A stretch of 55,319 nucleotides of DNA, from positions 1 to 55,319 of the forward strand of contig JABJAL010000076.1 in the NCBI GenBank assembly GCA_018669005.1, read 5' to 3'. The notes beneath the pieces were generated by a model that searched no databases, had not been told where the DNA came from, and saw only the letters and a program-made list of their open reading frames with translations. This stretch comes from Nitrospinaceae bacterium. Its GTDB lineage: Bacteria; UBA8248. The translations under genes were made by a program, and so were the position numbers. Each line of letters starts with the position of its first letter. Within the stretch, counting starts at the first letter, position 1. This document shows positions 36,301 through 42,828 of this stretch, piece by piece.

Positions 36301-36579
36301 AAGAATGACCCGGGAGCGGCCCTCCTCACTGCGAGAGGTCATCTCGGTCAATCCCTCAACCGAGGTAAGCTTTTGCTCGACTGGCTCTGAAACCTCTTCT
36401 TCAACCTCAAGCGGAGCGGCACCATCGTATCTGGTCTCAACGGTAATTACGGGCCGGTCAATTGTGGGCTTCATCTGTACCGGAATACGCAACAAACTAA
36501 TCGCGCCGAACATTACCGCAAGAATGACGCCGACCATCGTCGTCACGGGATACTTCACGCACCAACCCGGAATGTTCAT
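33376..36579 (-). CDS. RND (AcrB/HAE1-type) efflux pump, inner-membrane subunit
   Basis: The 1067-residue product has the full RND length. The N-terminal [31 protein letters not shown] and the signature [27 protein letters not shown], with the paired Asp region of helix 4, are present. The two periplasmic loops and a second half ending [22 protein letters not shown] are also seen. It exports hydrophobic drugs or other solutes using the proton gradient. Its start overlaps the end of the DUF457 gene (ATGA). The extreme C-terminus after PARFNTG is a Gly/Ala-rich tail with no known role. No outer-membrane TolC gene is in the window. Confidence 0.97.
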   Translation of the reverse strand: [1067 protein letters not shown]

Positions 36580-37211
36580 CCGTTCACTCCTTGATTTTCC
36601 GACGACTTCCGGAGAAGAGACGCATCGCCCGGCACAGAGTTGCGGGCCCTGCCATGAACCATATCAAACCACCAGCGGCTTACTGGGTCAGAGAGCTTGG
36701 GGTCGCGCCGCCGCCAAGCGATATAAGCAACATATCCGGCCAGTGCTACAAGAGACACCAACCGCCCTGCTTCCGGCACAAGAGATACCCAGACGGCCAC
36801 CACAATCACACCCAACGTCAGAGGGCCATCAGCCCATGAAACTGCCGGAAACCGGGTGCGCTCCCAACCAAACGGGGAGGTCAGGGCAACCCCTGAGCGA
36901 TTAAAAAGATCGCTCACCGTATGGCCCAGCGCGGCGAGCAGCCATAGCCAGGCCGCATGCCAAAAATTCCAACCCAACAGAAAAAGAAACCCACCCGCGA
37001 TGGTTGCACTAATTAACAACCCGGCATAACCGTGGGTGAGGGAGCGATGATAATTTTGATAACAAGGCCTGCCCGCAACCAGAAGAGCGGCGTCCCAATC
37101 AGGTGAAGTGCCCGCCACGGCGCAGAGCACAAGCTCTGCCCCCGTCGCATCCCCGCCCAACGCCAGGGCACCTACCATTACGCCAGCTCCCGCGTGAAAA
37201 ACCCCGTTCAT
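36576..37211 (-). CDS. Membrane-bound metal-dependent hydrolase, YdjM/DUF457-type
   Basis: The 211-residue product has about five helices with the histidines expected for the family. HRSLTH (55-60) and the later GHTVSDLFNRSGVALTSPFGW give two conserved His, and SPDWD precedes the first. The family members are membrane hydrolases possibly acting on lipids. It overlaps the adaptor gene upstream and the RND gene downstream by four bases each (ATGA), so it is translated with the pump. That placement inside an efflux operon is unusual. Confidence 0.88.
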   Translation of the reverse strand: MNGVFHAGAGVMVGALALGGDATGAELVLCAVAGTSPDWDAALLVAGRPCYQNYHRSLTHGYAGLLISATIAGGFLFLLGWNFWHAAWLWLLAALGHTVSDLFNRSGVALTSPFGWERTRFPAVSWADGPLTLGVIVVAVWVSLVPEAGRLVSLVALAGYVAYIAWRRRDPKLSDPVSRWWFDMVHGRARNSVPGDASLLRKSSENQGVNG

Positions 37212-38557
37212 CCTTGGCTGCCTTTTTTCTTGCCGCCAGCAGCAGGTTTACCCGAGCCGGGCTTACCCGCACCGGGCCTGCCACCTCGGCGTCCTCCTTT
37301 TCCTCTTAGGCTGACAGCCATTCCGTTGCGGAGCTTTTCATTTCCCTGAACCACCACCTTCATCCCGGGCTTGACCAACCCGCCAGGAACCTCGACGAGA
37401 GAATCGACATTGCGGCCCGGCAAAAATGAAACTTCCCGGACTTTTCCTTTTTCAAAAATAAAAATCGACACACCCCTCGGGCGTATCAAAAGAGCATCCT
37501 TCGGCACCAGAACGGCCTGCTTTGAGTCGCCATACTCAAGAATTATCCGGGCGAACATACCGGTCTTGATCTCATAATTTTTCGTATTGTCGAGTTCGAC
37601 TTCCACCGGAAAAGTTCGGCTTTTTGTGTCTCCCTTGGGGATGATTCGAGCAATTAACCCCGTAAACACACGCCCGGGAATCGCATCGAGCTTCACCCGT
37701 GCCGAATCTCCGACAATCACATAGGATATCTGGCGCTCGGACACAGGGGCGCGGACAAGTAGCTTCCTCGTTTCCACCACCTCGCCAACCTGCCCGCCTT
37801 TAGCCACCCATTGCCCCACCTCTACTAATTTTTCGGTCAGGAACCCGGAAAGTGGCGAGCGGATTACGGCTTTTCGTAATTTATCCTGAATGAACGCGAC
37901 CTTTGCCCGCATGCGCGCCACCTCGGCATTCGCCCTGGCGACCTCCTCTTTGCGGGGCCCAATTTCGGAAATACGCAGATTACTCTGCTCTTCAATGTAC
38001 TTACTTTTGCTTACCTGAAGTTTCGCCACCGCCTGGTCGTAGCTCGCTTTATCCAGGATCTTTTTACGGTAAAGGTCCTCGACCCGCTTAAACCCAAGCT
38101 CGTCCCGGTCGAGTTCGGCTTTGCGCTCCTTGAGCCGCGAGCGGTAGACCTGTATCTCCTCGGGCCTGCTTCCACTTTTCAGCCGCAGATAATCCTGCCG
38201 GGCCTTGGCCAGCTCTGCCTTTTCAATTCGAAGGTCGATTTCAAGATCTGATCTCTCGAGCGCCGCAATTACGGTCTTTCCGGCCACAACGGGATCACCC
38301 TCGCGAAGGGGAACAGATTTGACGCGCCCCTCTATCTCGCTGCTCACCCTTGATTTCCGGTAGGGATCGACGGTACCGACCACAGTGAGCTGGCTACGGA
38401 CACCTCGTTCAATCACCTTTTTAACGGAAACGACCGGGGGGCGTCTTTTTCTGCCCCTCCCGCCGGGGGCAGCCAGAGCATCCACCGCAAATAAAGAGAC
38501 AAGTGACGTCAGTACCACCAGGAACCTAAACTTTCGAAAATTCAAGAAATCACCCAT
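37208..38557 (-). CDS. RND efflux periplasmic adaptor (membrane fusion protein)
   Basis: The 449-residue product has an N-terminal hydrophobic segment (FRFLVVLTSLVSLFAVDALA). A lipoyl-like/barrel part follows (VGTVDPYRKSRVSSEIEGRVKSV), then a long alpha-helical hairpin at about 120-230 with coiled-coil heptads and a second half VIRSPLSGFLTEKLVEVGQWV. The beta-barrel and MPD end with VPKDALLIRPRGVSIFIF. The last 30 residues are a low-complexity Gly/Lys/Pro-rich tail (GGRPGAGKPGSGKPAAGG). It links the RND pump to an outer-membrane channel. First gene of the operon. Confidence 0.95.
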   Translation of the reverse strand: MGDFLNFRKFRFLVVLTSLVSLFAVDALAAPGGRGRKRRPPVVSVKKVIERGVRSQLTVVGTVDPYRKSRVSSEIEGRVKSVPLREGDPVVAGKTVIAALERSDLEIDLRIEKAELAKARQDYLRLKSGSRPEEIQVYRSRLKERKAELDRDELGFKRVEDLYRKKILDKASYDQAVAKLQVSKSKYIEEQSNLRISEIGPRKEEVARANAEVARMRAKVAFIQDKLRKAVIRSPLSGFLTEKLVEVGQWVAKGGQVGEVVETRKLLVRAPVSERQISYVIVGDSARVKLDAIPGRVFTGLIARIIPKGDTKSRTFPVEVELDNTKNYEIKTGMFARIILEYGDSKQAVLVPKDALLIRPRGVSIFIFEKGKVREVSFLPGRNVDSLVEVPGGLVKPGMKVVVQGNEKLRNGMAVSLRGKGGRRGGRPGAGKPGSGKPAAGGKKKGSQG

Positions 38558-38920
38558 CCTTTAGGGGCATATCCACCCTATGATCAGAAAAAACTATCGA
38601 AAACAACGCATTCCGTGTACCAAGGAAAAACGGGTGCTATCTTCCCAAACGCCCCTAAAATTCGCAACCAAAAAGAGCCGATTCAACAGGAAAGCCCCCC
38701 CCTAAAAGACAAATGGCCGCCCAGCTTCCCTTCCTGGCATTTGGTTTAATAACAACATTTTATGATATTTAATTCTGCCGCATAGAGCGAACTTTCTGAT
38801 TTTCGCAATATAGATCTTGAGTCATCCTCGCCTAGGCCGCATAATGGCTTATCGGTTATCTTCCGAATACACGCCCCCACCCAGTTTCACCGTTGCCGCC
38901 TTCGAAGGTTTTTTTATTCC
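38558..38920. other. Intergenic region between the efflux operon and the ThyX-like gene
   Basis: These 363 bases hold no gene I can support. A -10-like TATGAT occurs at 38761-38766 without a convincing -35. Divergent promoters for the adaptor operon (-) and the ThyX-like gene (+) must lie here. Confidence 0.4.
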
Positions 38921-40525
38921 ATGCGGATTGTTCTTGCCGGTCATAATGTCGATGTCGAAGTCCTCCGAGAATTTAGAAATAATTTTCTTGAGCCCGTTGC
39001 AAAAGAATGGACACGTGAGGGGCTCTGTAAATTAAGCAAAGAGGCGCTTGAGAAAAAAGCCAGCGCGCTGGGAAAGCAAGCGGCAGAGCTGCTCGCCCAG
39101 GACAATTTAACCCCCGAGACGATAAGCGCCGCCTATGCGCGAATCAGCCGCGATGCCCGGCCTGTAGATGAGCTTCGAGCCATAGCCCGGACCGAAGTGG
39201 AAAAAGCCCGCAAGAGCAACGACAGAATTATATTCGGATTCGGGCACAGCTCTGTCGCCGAGCATGCCGCTTTCAACATCGATGTTATCGGGGTGAGCCG
39301 ATACGCCGTCGAGGAGATTCAAAAATTTCGCCTGCTCGCCTTCACCGAAAAAAGCCAGCGCTACATCCTGCTTGAAGATGACTTCGTCGTTCCCGAGGAA
39401 ATCAAAAAGAGTGGGCTTGAGAACCTGTTTACATCCACTATCAAATCGCAAAATGCTTGTTATCATCGCCTCTTTGAAAAACTTCGGCCCTGGGTTTTCG
39501 AGCAGAACGCAGAGCTCGCTGTATCGAAGAAAAACCACGGCACCCTTGAGGGATGGGCAAAAGAGGACGCGCGCTACATCGTCTCCCTTGCGACCGAGGC
39601 CCAGATGGGCATGACCATCAGCGCCCGAAACCTTGAGCACGTGATTTCTCGCTGCGCCTCAAATCCCGTCGCTGAGGTTCGCGAATACGGAGAAAAACTT
39701 TTCGCGGCCATCAAGGACGTGGCGCCCTCGCTCGTGAAATACACCGATGCGAGCGAATACAACGTCAAGACAAGACAGGCGCTCGACAGCTCTGCAGAGG
39801 AAGTGTTTGCCGAGCTGGGCCACCTTTCGCCCTCGCCGCCAGCACATACAGAAAGAGATGTATCCCTGGTAGACGCGACACCGGAGGCAGATATTCTCCT
39901 CGCAACTGCGCTGCTTCACTCGGCCTCCTCGCGCACGATTGAAGAGTGCCGCTCGGCGGCGCGCGCGATGGGCGAGGAGGAGCGGACCAGGTTCATCGCC
40001 GAGACTTTCCGCCACATGAAAGGGCACGACTCGGTGCTCAGAGAATTTGAGAACGTCCGGTGCGTTTTCGAGATTACCTTGTCGGCGGCCTGCTTCGGCC
40101 AACTCAAGCGGCACCGCATGGCCACGATGAACACCCAACCCTACGACCCCGCGCTGGGCGTAACGACGCCCTTGGCCATTACCGCCGCCGGCGCCGAGGG
40201 GGATTTCATGGGTGTCGTTGAAGAAACGAACGCCGCTTTTAACAAAATCGCGGAGCGGGCGCCGCTGGCCGCGCCCTATGTTCTCACAAACGCCCACCGG
40301 CGACGGGTGCTTTTCACCGCGAACGCCCGGGAGCTTTATCACATCTCGCGCCTGCGGGAGGACCCGCATGCGCAGTGGGACGTCCGCGAAATTTCGGCGT
40401 CCATGCTCCGGCTGGCGAAAAAAGAAATGCCCGCCACCATGCAGTTCGCCGTCGGCAAGCATCTGGTCGAGGAAACGCATGAGCGGCTATTTCCGGACAT
40501 ACCCCGGGAAGTCGCCGCCACGTAA
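38921..40525 (+). CDS. Two-domain FAD-dependent thymidylate synthase-like (ThyX) protein
   Basis: The 534-residue product is about twice the length of a ThyX subunit (roughly 220-260) and contains two related halves. The N-half has FGFGHSSVAEHAAFNIDV and KFRLLAFTEKSQRY (135-148), matching the ThyX signature but with the first Arg-His of RHR lost, then TISARNLEHVISR. The C-half has QLKRHRMATMNTQPYDP (RHR at 397-399 but no following SxR) and NARELYHISRLREDPHAQWDVREI. ThyX methylates dUMP with FAD and methylene-tetrahydrofolate. The split motif suggests one composite site per chain, or a changed function. No thyA is seen in the window. Confidence 0.85.
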   Translation: MRIVLAGHNVDVEVLREFRNNFLEPVAKEWTREGLCKLSKEALEKKASALGKQAAELLAQDNLTPETISAAYARISRDARPVDELRAIARTEVEKARKSNDRIIFGFGHSSVAEHAAFNIDVIGVSRYAVEEIQKFRLLAFTEKSQRYILLEDDFVVPEEIKKSGLENLFTSTIKSQNACYHRLFEKLRPWVFEQNAELAVSKKNHGTLEGWAKEDARYIVSLATEAQMGMTISARNLEHVISRCASNPVAEVREYGEKLFAAIKDVAPSLVKYTDASEYNVKTRQALDSSAEEVFAELGHLSPSPPAHTERDVSLVDATPEADILLATALLHSASSRTIEECRSAARAMGEEERTRFIAETFRHMKGHDSVLREFENVRCVFEITLSAACFGQLKRHRMATMNTQPYDPALGVTTPLAITAAGAEGDFMGVVEETNAAFNKIAERAPLAAPYVLTNAHRRRVLFTANARELYHISRLREDPHAQWDVREISASMLRLAKKEMPATMQFAVGKHLVEETHERLFPDIPREVAAT

Positions 40526-40634
40526 ATATAAATACCCCTGCCGCCCCCCCCCCGCCGTACCACAGTTGGCATTTTCAAAACCCGCAATATCTCACCTCAA
40601 GTTTTCGGCTCTTGAATATACGCTCCGGCACGGG

Positions 40635-40660
40635 CCGGCCTTTTTGTCATATTGGCGCGG
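40635..40660 (+). promoter_or_regulatory. Conserved 26-bp box, first microprotein leader
   Basis: The box beginning CCGGCCTTTTTGTCAT recurs at 41019-41044 with three mismatches. It lies 126 bases before the first microprotein start (125 bases in the second copy). The constant spacing points to a shared promoter or operator. It also overlaps a short hairpin (CCGGC/GCCGG, 40625-40638) plus T-run, which may terminate the ThyX-like gene. Confidence 0.5.
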
Positions 40661-40760
40661 GAGAAAGGAGAACTTTCTGCGCTTCCATTTCGTCTGATAT
40701 GTCATGAGGGCACGAATTGACGATTGCCCTCCTGGTTGCCGCTAAATGGGAGTGTTTGAA

Positions 40761-40907
40761 ATGTACCTGGATTTTGCGTTACTCGGGTTGGTTGTCGTTT
40801 CGTTTTCCGTGGCGTTTTATTTCGTCAAGTGGGGCGGGGATTCGAACACCCACGTAGACAGTTCAGATTCGTGGAGATTTACCGATCTGGGCGGGGGAGG
40901 CGTGTGA
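40761..40907 (+). CDS. 48-residue membrane microprotein, copy 1
   Basis: The ATG at 40761 lies 8 bases after GGGAG. The peptide begins MYLDFALLGLVVVSFSVAFY, a single membrane helix. The basic/aromatic FVKWGGDSNTHVD follows, then an acidic DSSDSWRFTDLGGGGV tail. It shares about two thirds of its residues with copy 2, especially FYFVxWGGDSN and DSW. The conservation of reading frame and tail between copies, plus a ribosome site, supports a real gene. An in-frame ATG at 40746 overlaps the ribosome site and is less likely. Family unknown. Confidence 0.75.
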   Translation: MYLDFALLGLVVVSFSVAFYFVKWGGDSNTHVDSSDSWRFTDLGGGGV

Positions 40908-41018
40908 ACCGCATCGCGCTCAATAATGCGCCTACCGGGCGCTGCGGTCATATGTGCCCTTTTCTCCCCCAACATTCCAGATAATTTACTTTTATAAACG
41001 CGCCAAAATCAGCAGGAT
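40908..41018. other. Spacer between duplication units
   Basis: The spacer of about 110 bases contains a hairpin, GCGCC/GGCGC, around 40926-40942. No gene is seen. Confidence 0.4.
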
Positions 41019-41044
41019 CCGACCTTTTTGTCATTTTGACGCGG
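41019..41044 (+). promoter_or_regulatory. Conserved 26-bp box, second microprotein leader
   Basis: The box beginning CCGACCTTTTTGTCAT is the second copy of the box at 40635-40660 and lies 125 bases before the second microprotein start. It contains a small palindrome (GTCATTTTGAC). A TTGACA lies 43 bases before the start. Confidence 0.5.
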
Positions 41045-41143
41045 AGGCGGGAGAGAATTTTGCCGCCAAACTTTGGTTCTAGTTTGTACGAGGGGATAAG
41101 TTGACAGCAGCTCTTTTAATGCCGCCAATTGAAGGAGCCTTTT

Positions 41144-41287
41144 ATGTACTGGGATTTTATCTTGCTAGGTTTGGCGATTCTCTCCTTTTTGGTCACATTT
41201 TATTTCGTGAGGTGGGGCGGGGATTCAAATATTCACATGGATAATTCAGATTCCTGGATATTCACAGAACTGGGCGGGGGGGTCTGA
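41144..41287 (+). CDS. 47-residue membrane microprotein, copy 2
   Basis: The ATG at 41144 lies 7 bases after GAAGGAG. The product begins MYWDFILLGLAILSFLVTFY (one membrane helix), continues FVRWGGDSNIHMD, and ends DNSDSWIFTELGGGV. It has the same layout as copy 1, with substitutions mostly conservative (K/R, D/E, L/I). The short tail after the helix is acidic and ends in a glycine run. The next gene downstream is a membrane-anchored zincin. Function unknown. Confidence 0.75.
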   Translation: MYWDFILLGLAILSFLVTFYFVRWGGDSNIHMDNSDSWIFTELGGGV

Positions 41288-41563
41288 TTTCTCTACCCAC
41301 TTAGGCATCGCCGCCGAGTGGGGCGTTGCATGGCAATTCAAAAATAACAGGCCTGCGCTCAAGCGGCTTGAGGCCGCCCCTGGGTAATGCGCCCGGGCCT
41401 CCCGCCGGGGTTAAATTCGAAAGTCCATATCAGCTCCTATCGATATCTGAATAAAATACAATTACTTACAATCAAACGGTCAGCTTTGTTAGAATGCACC
41501 TCCTGGGGAGTTCAAGCTTCCCTGTTAGACTGCGCCTAACTCAATGGAGGCAGGGGAGAGAGC
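41288..41563. other. Structured non-coding stretch before the zincin gene
   Basis: The inverted repeat CTCAAGCGGCTTGAG lies near 41358 and is followed by further GC-rich complementary segments (about 41372-41417). One may be a terminator, or a structured leader, but no T-tract is clear. No gene is seen. Confidence 0.4.
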
Positions 41564-42151
41564 GTGTACTTAAGATTCCTGGGCGATTGGAATTTTCTCA
41601 ACTGGTGGTGGTGGAAACCAATCATCGAGCCCATCGTAGGGCTTCTGTGGTTTTTATCGTTCATTGCGGTCGGGGCGATTATCTACGCATACATCAGCAG
41701 TCAAACCCGGATGCGCGACTACCGGGAAATGGTTCTGACCCCCGATGAGAGAGACTTCGATCTGCCCGACGATGAGGCGGAATATGGCGCATATATGGAC
41801 CAATATTTCCCCGATGTTTTTGAGGATGAAATCCTCGAGATGGAAGAAATCCTCGACACCGTTATTCGCGAGGACATCCATCCCGAAATGGCGCAGGAGA
41901 TAGAGCAAAGAGGCATCCCGGTTCATCTGATGGCCTTGCCCGCACCCGGCGTGGTGAAAGACGTTGGGAGCATTCCGCTGGCCGTATGGATTCCCGCGAT
42001 GGGGGCAATAGAAATTTATGCCGCGCCAATGAAAATGCATTGTGGCGGAGATAGAAGCGCCTACCGGGTATATATGGGAAACCTGCTTCTTCATGAGATG
42101 GCCCACGCCCTGGGGCTGGATGAGCCAAAAATAAAGGATTTTGGGGTTTAA
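41564..42151 (+). CDS. Membrane-anchored minimal zincin (PF06262-like metallopeptidase)
   Basis: A GTG start at 41564 behind CAGGGGAGAG gives 195 residues. Residues 14-17 are four tryptophans, and a membrane helix follows at about 20-44. The C-terminal domain ends in HEMAHALGLDE (His177, Glu178, His181), a zinc-protease motif at the extreme end (VYMGNLLLHEMAHALGLDEP), which resembles the Zincin_1/DUF1025 family with its HExxHxxGxxD motif and short ending. The region EIYAAPMKM precedes it. Family members are small and of poorly known function. The membrane anchor is an added feature. Placed after the duplicated microproteins. Confidence 0.8.
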   Translation: MYLRFLGDWNFLNWWWWKPIIEPIVGLLWFLSFIAVGAIIYAYISSQTRMRDYREMVLTPDERDFDLPDDEAEYGAYMDQYFPDVFEDEILEMEEILDTVIREDIHPEMAQEIEQRGIPVHLMALPAPGVVKDVGSIPLAVWIPAMGAIEIYAAPMKMHCGGDRSAYRVYMGNLLLHEMAHALGLDEPKIKDFGV

Positions 42152-42288
42152 CGAGCCCCCTAGGATTACGACGGTCAACTCATGCTCAGCAAATACTTGT
42201 TTTGGAAATAATGTGTTTTACATATTTTTGATATGCTCCTGTTTCATTGAATCGTTAATCTAGGACTCTTATCGATGCGGAAAGTTCG

Positions 42289-42828
42289 ATGACTTGCCTA
42301 GGGAAATTTTCCATTTTTATCGACGCTCTTAATGAGCGGGTAGGCCGAGCTACCTCCTATTGTACCTTCTTCATGGTCATCATTACGGTGATCGATGTTC
42401 TTCTGCGCTACCTTTTCAGGGCCGGTTCAGTCGGCGTACAAGAACTTGAATGGCATCTTTTCGGATTCGTTTTTCTGCTCGGAGCCGCCTACACACTACT
42501 TAAAGACGAACACGTTCGGGTGGATATTTTTTACGCCCGAAGGAACAAGCGGGGGCGAGCCTGGGTAAACCTTATCGGCTCGATAATTTTCTGTTTGCCG
42601 GTAAGCTTCGTCATCATATGGACCTCACTCCCCTTTGTCTTGAGTTCGTGGCAATTCCTGGAGGGCTCGCCTGATCCGGGAGGGCTACCCGCTCGCTACA
42701 TTCTAAAATCGGCAATTCCCGTTGGATTTTTCCTCGTCGCCCTCCAGAGTATCTCGATCGCCATCAAATCCCTGGAAGTAATTCTAACCGTGGAACAGAC
42801 GGATAAAACCATAGCGAGCGCCGACTAA
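42289..42828 (+). CDS. dctQ: TRAP transporter small permease subunit, DctQ
   Basis: The 179-residue product has four helices with the DctQ signature VQELEWHLFGFVFLLGAAYTL and DEHVRVDIFY, which is the most conserved part of the family. It forms the small subunit with DctM. The stop codon overlaps the dctM start by one base (TAATG). The ATG used lies behind GCGGAAAG, a modest ribosome site. Confidence 0.93.
   Translation: MTCLGKFSIFIDALNERVGRATSYCTFFMVIITVIDVLLRYLFRAGSVGVQELEWHLFGFVFLLGAAYTLLKDEHVRVDIFYARRNKRGRAWVNLIGSIIFCLPVSFVIIWTSLPFVLSSWQFLEGSPDPGGLPARYILKSAIPVGFFLVALQSISIAIKSLEVILTVEQTDKTIASAD

Larger units (their letters stand above)
40635..40907 (+). repeat. Tandem duplication unit, copy 1
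   Basis: The unit comprises a 26-bp box, a leader with TTGAC 44 bases before the start, and a microprotein gene. Copy 2 at 41019-41287 repeats the same order with near-equal spacing (125/126 bases box to start, 43/44 TTGAC to start). Sequence divergence in the leader is higher than in the coding part, so selection is acting on the peptide. Confidence 0.7.
41019..41287 (+). repeat. Tandem duplication unit, copy 2
   Basis: This is the second unit of the microprotein duplication, with the same layout as 40635-40907. The two coding parts start 383 bases apart. Confidence 0.7.

Noticed and set aside
35344-36390. 348-codon plus-strand frame
   Set aside because: It is antisense to the RND pump gene, which has clear family motifs throughout.
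39659-40480. 273-codon minus-strand frame opposite the ThyX-like gene
   Set aside because: The product has no family likeness; the ThyX frame is conserved.
40625-40645. CCGGC/GCCGG hairpin plus T-run as a simple terminator of the ThyX-like gene
   Set aside because: It may be one, but its T-run lies within a box that is repeated without the hairpin at 41019, so the box is more likely a conserved leader element.
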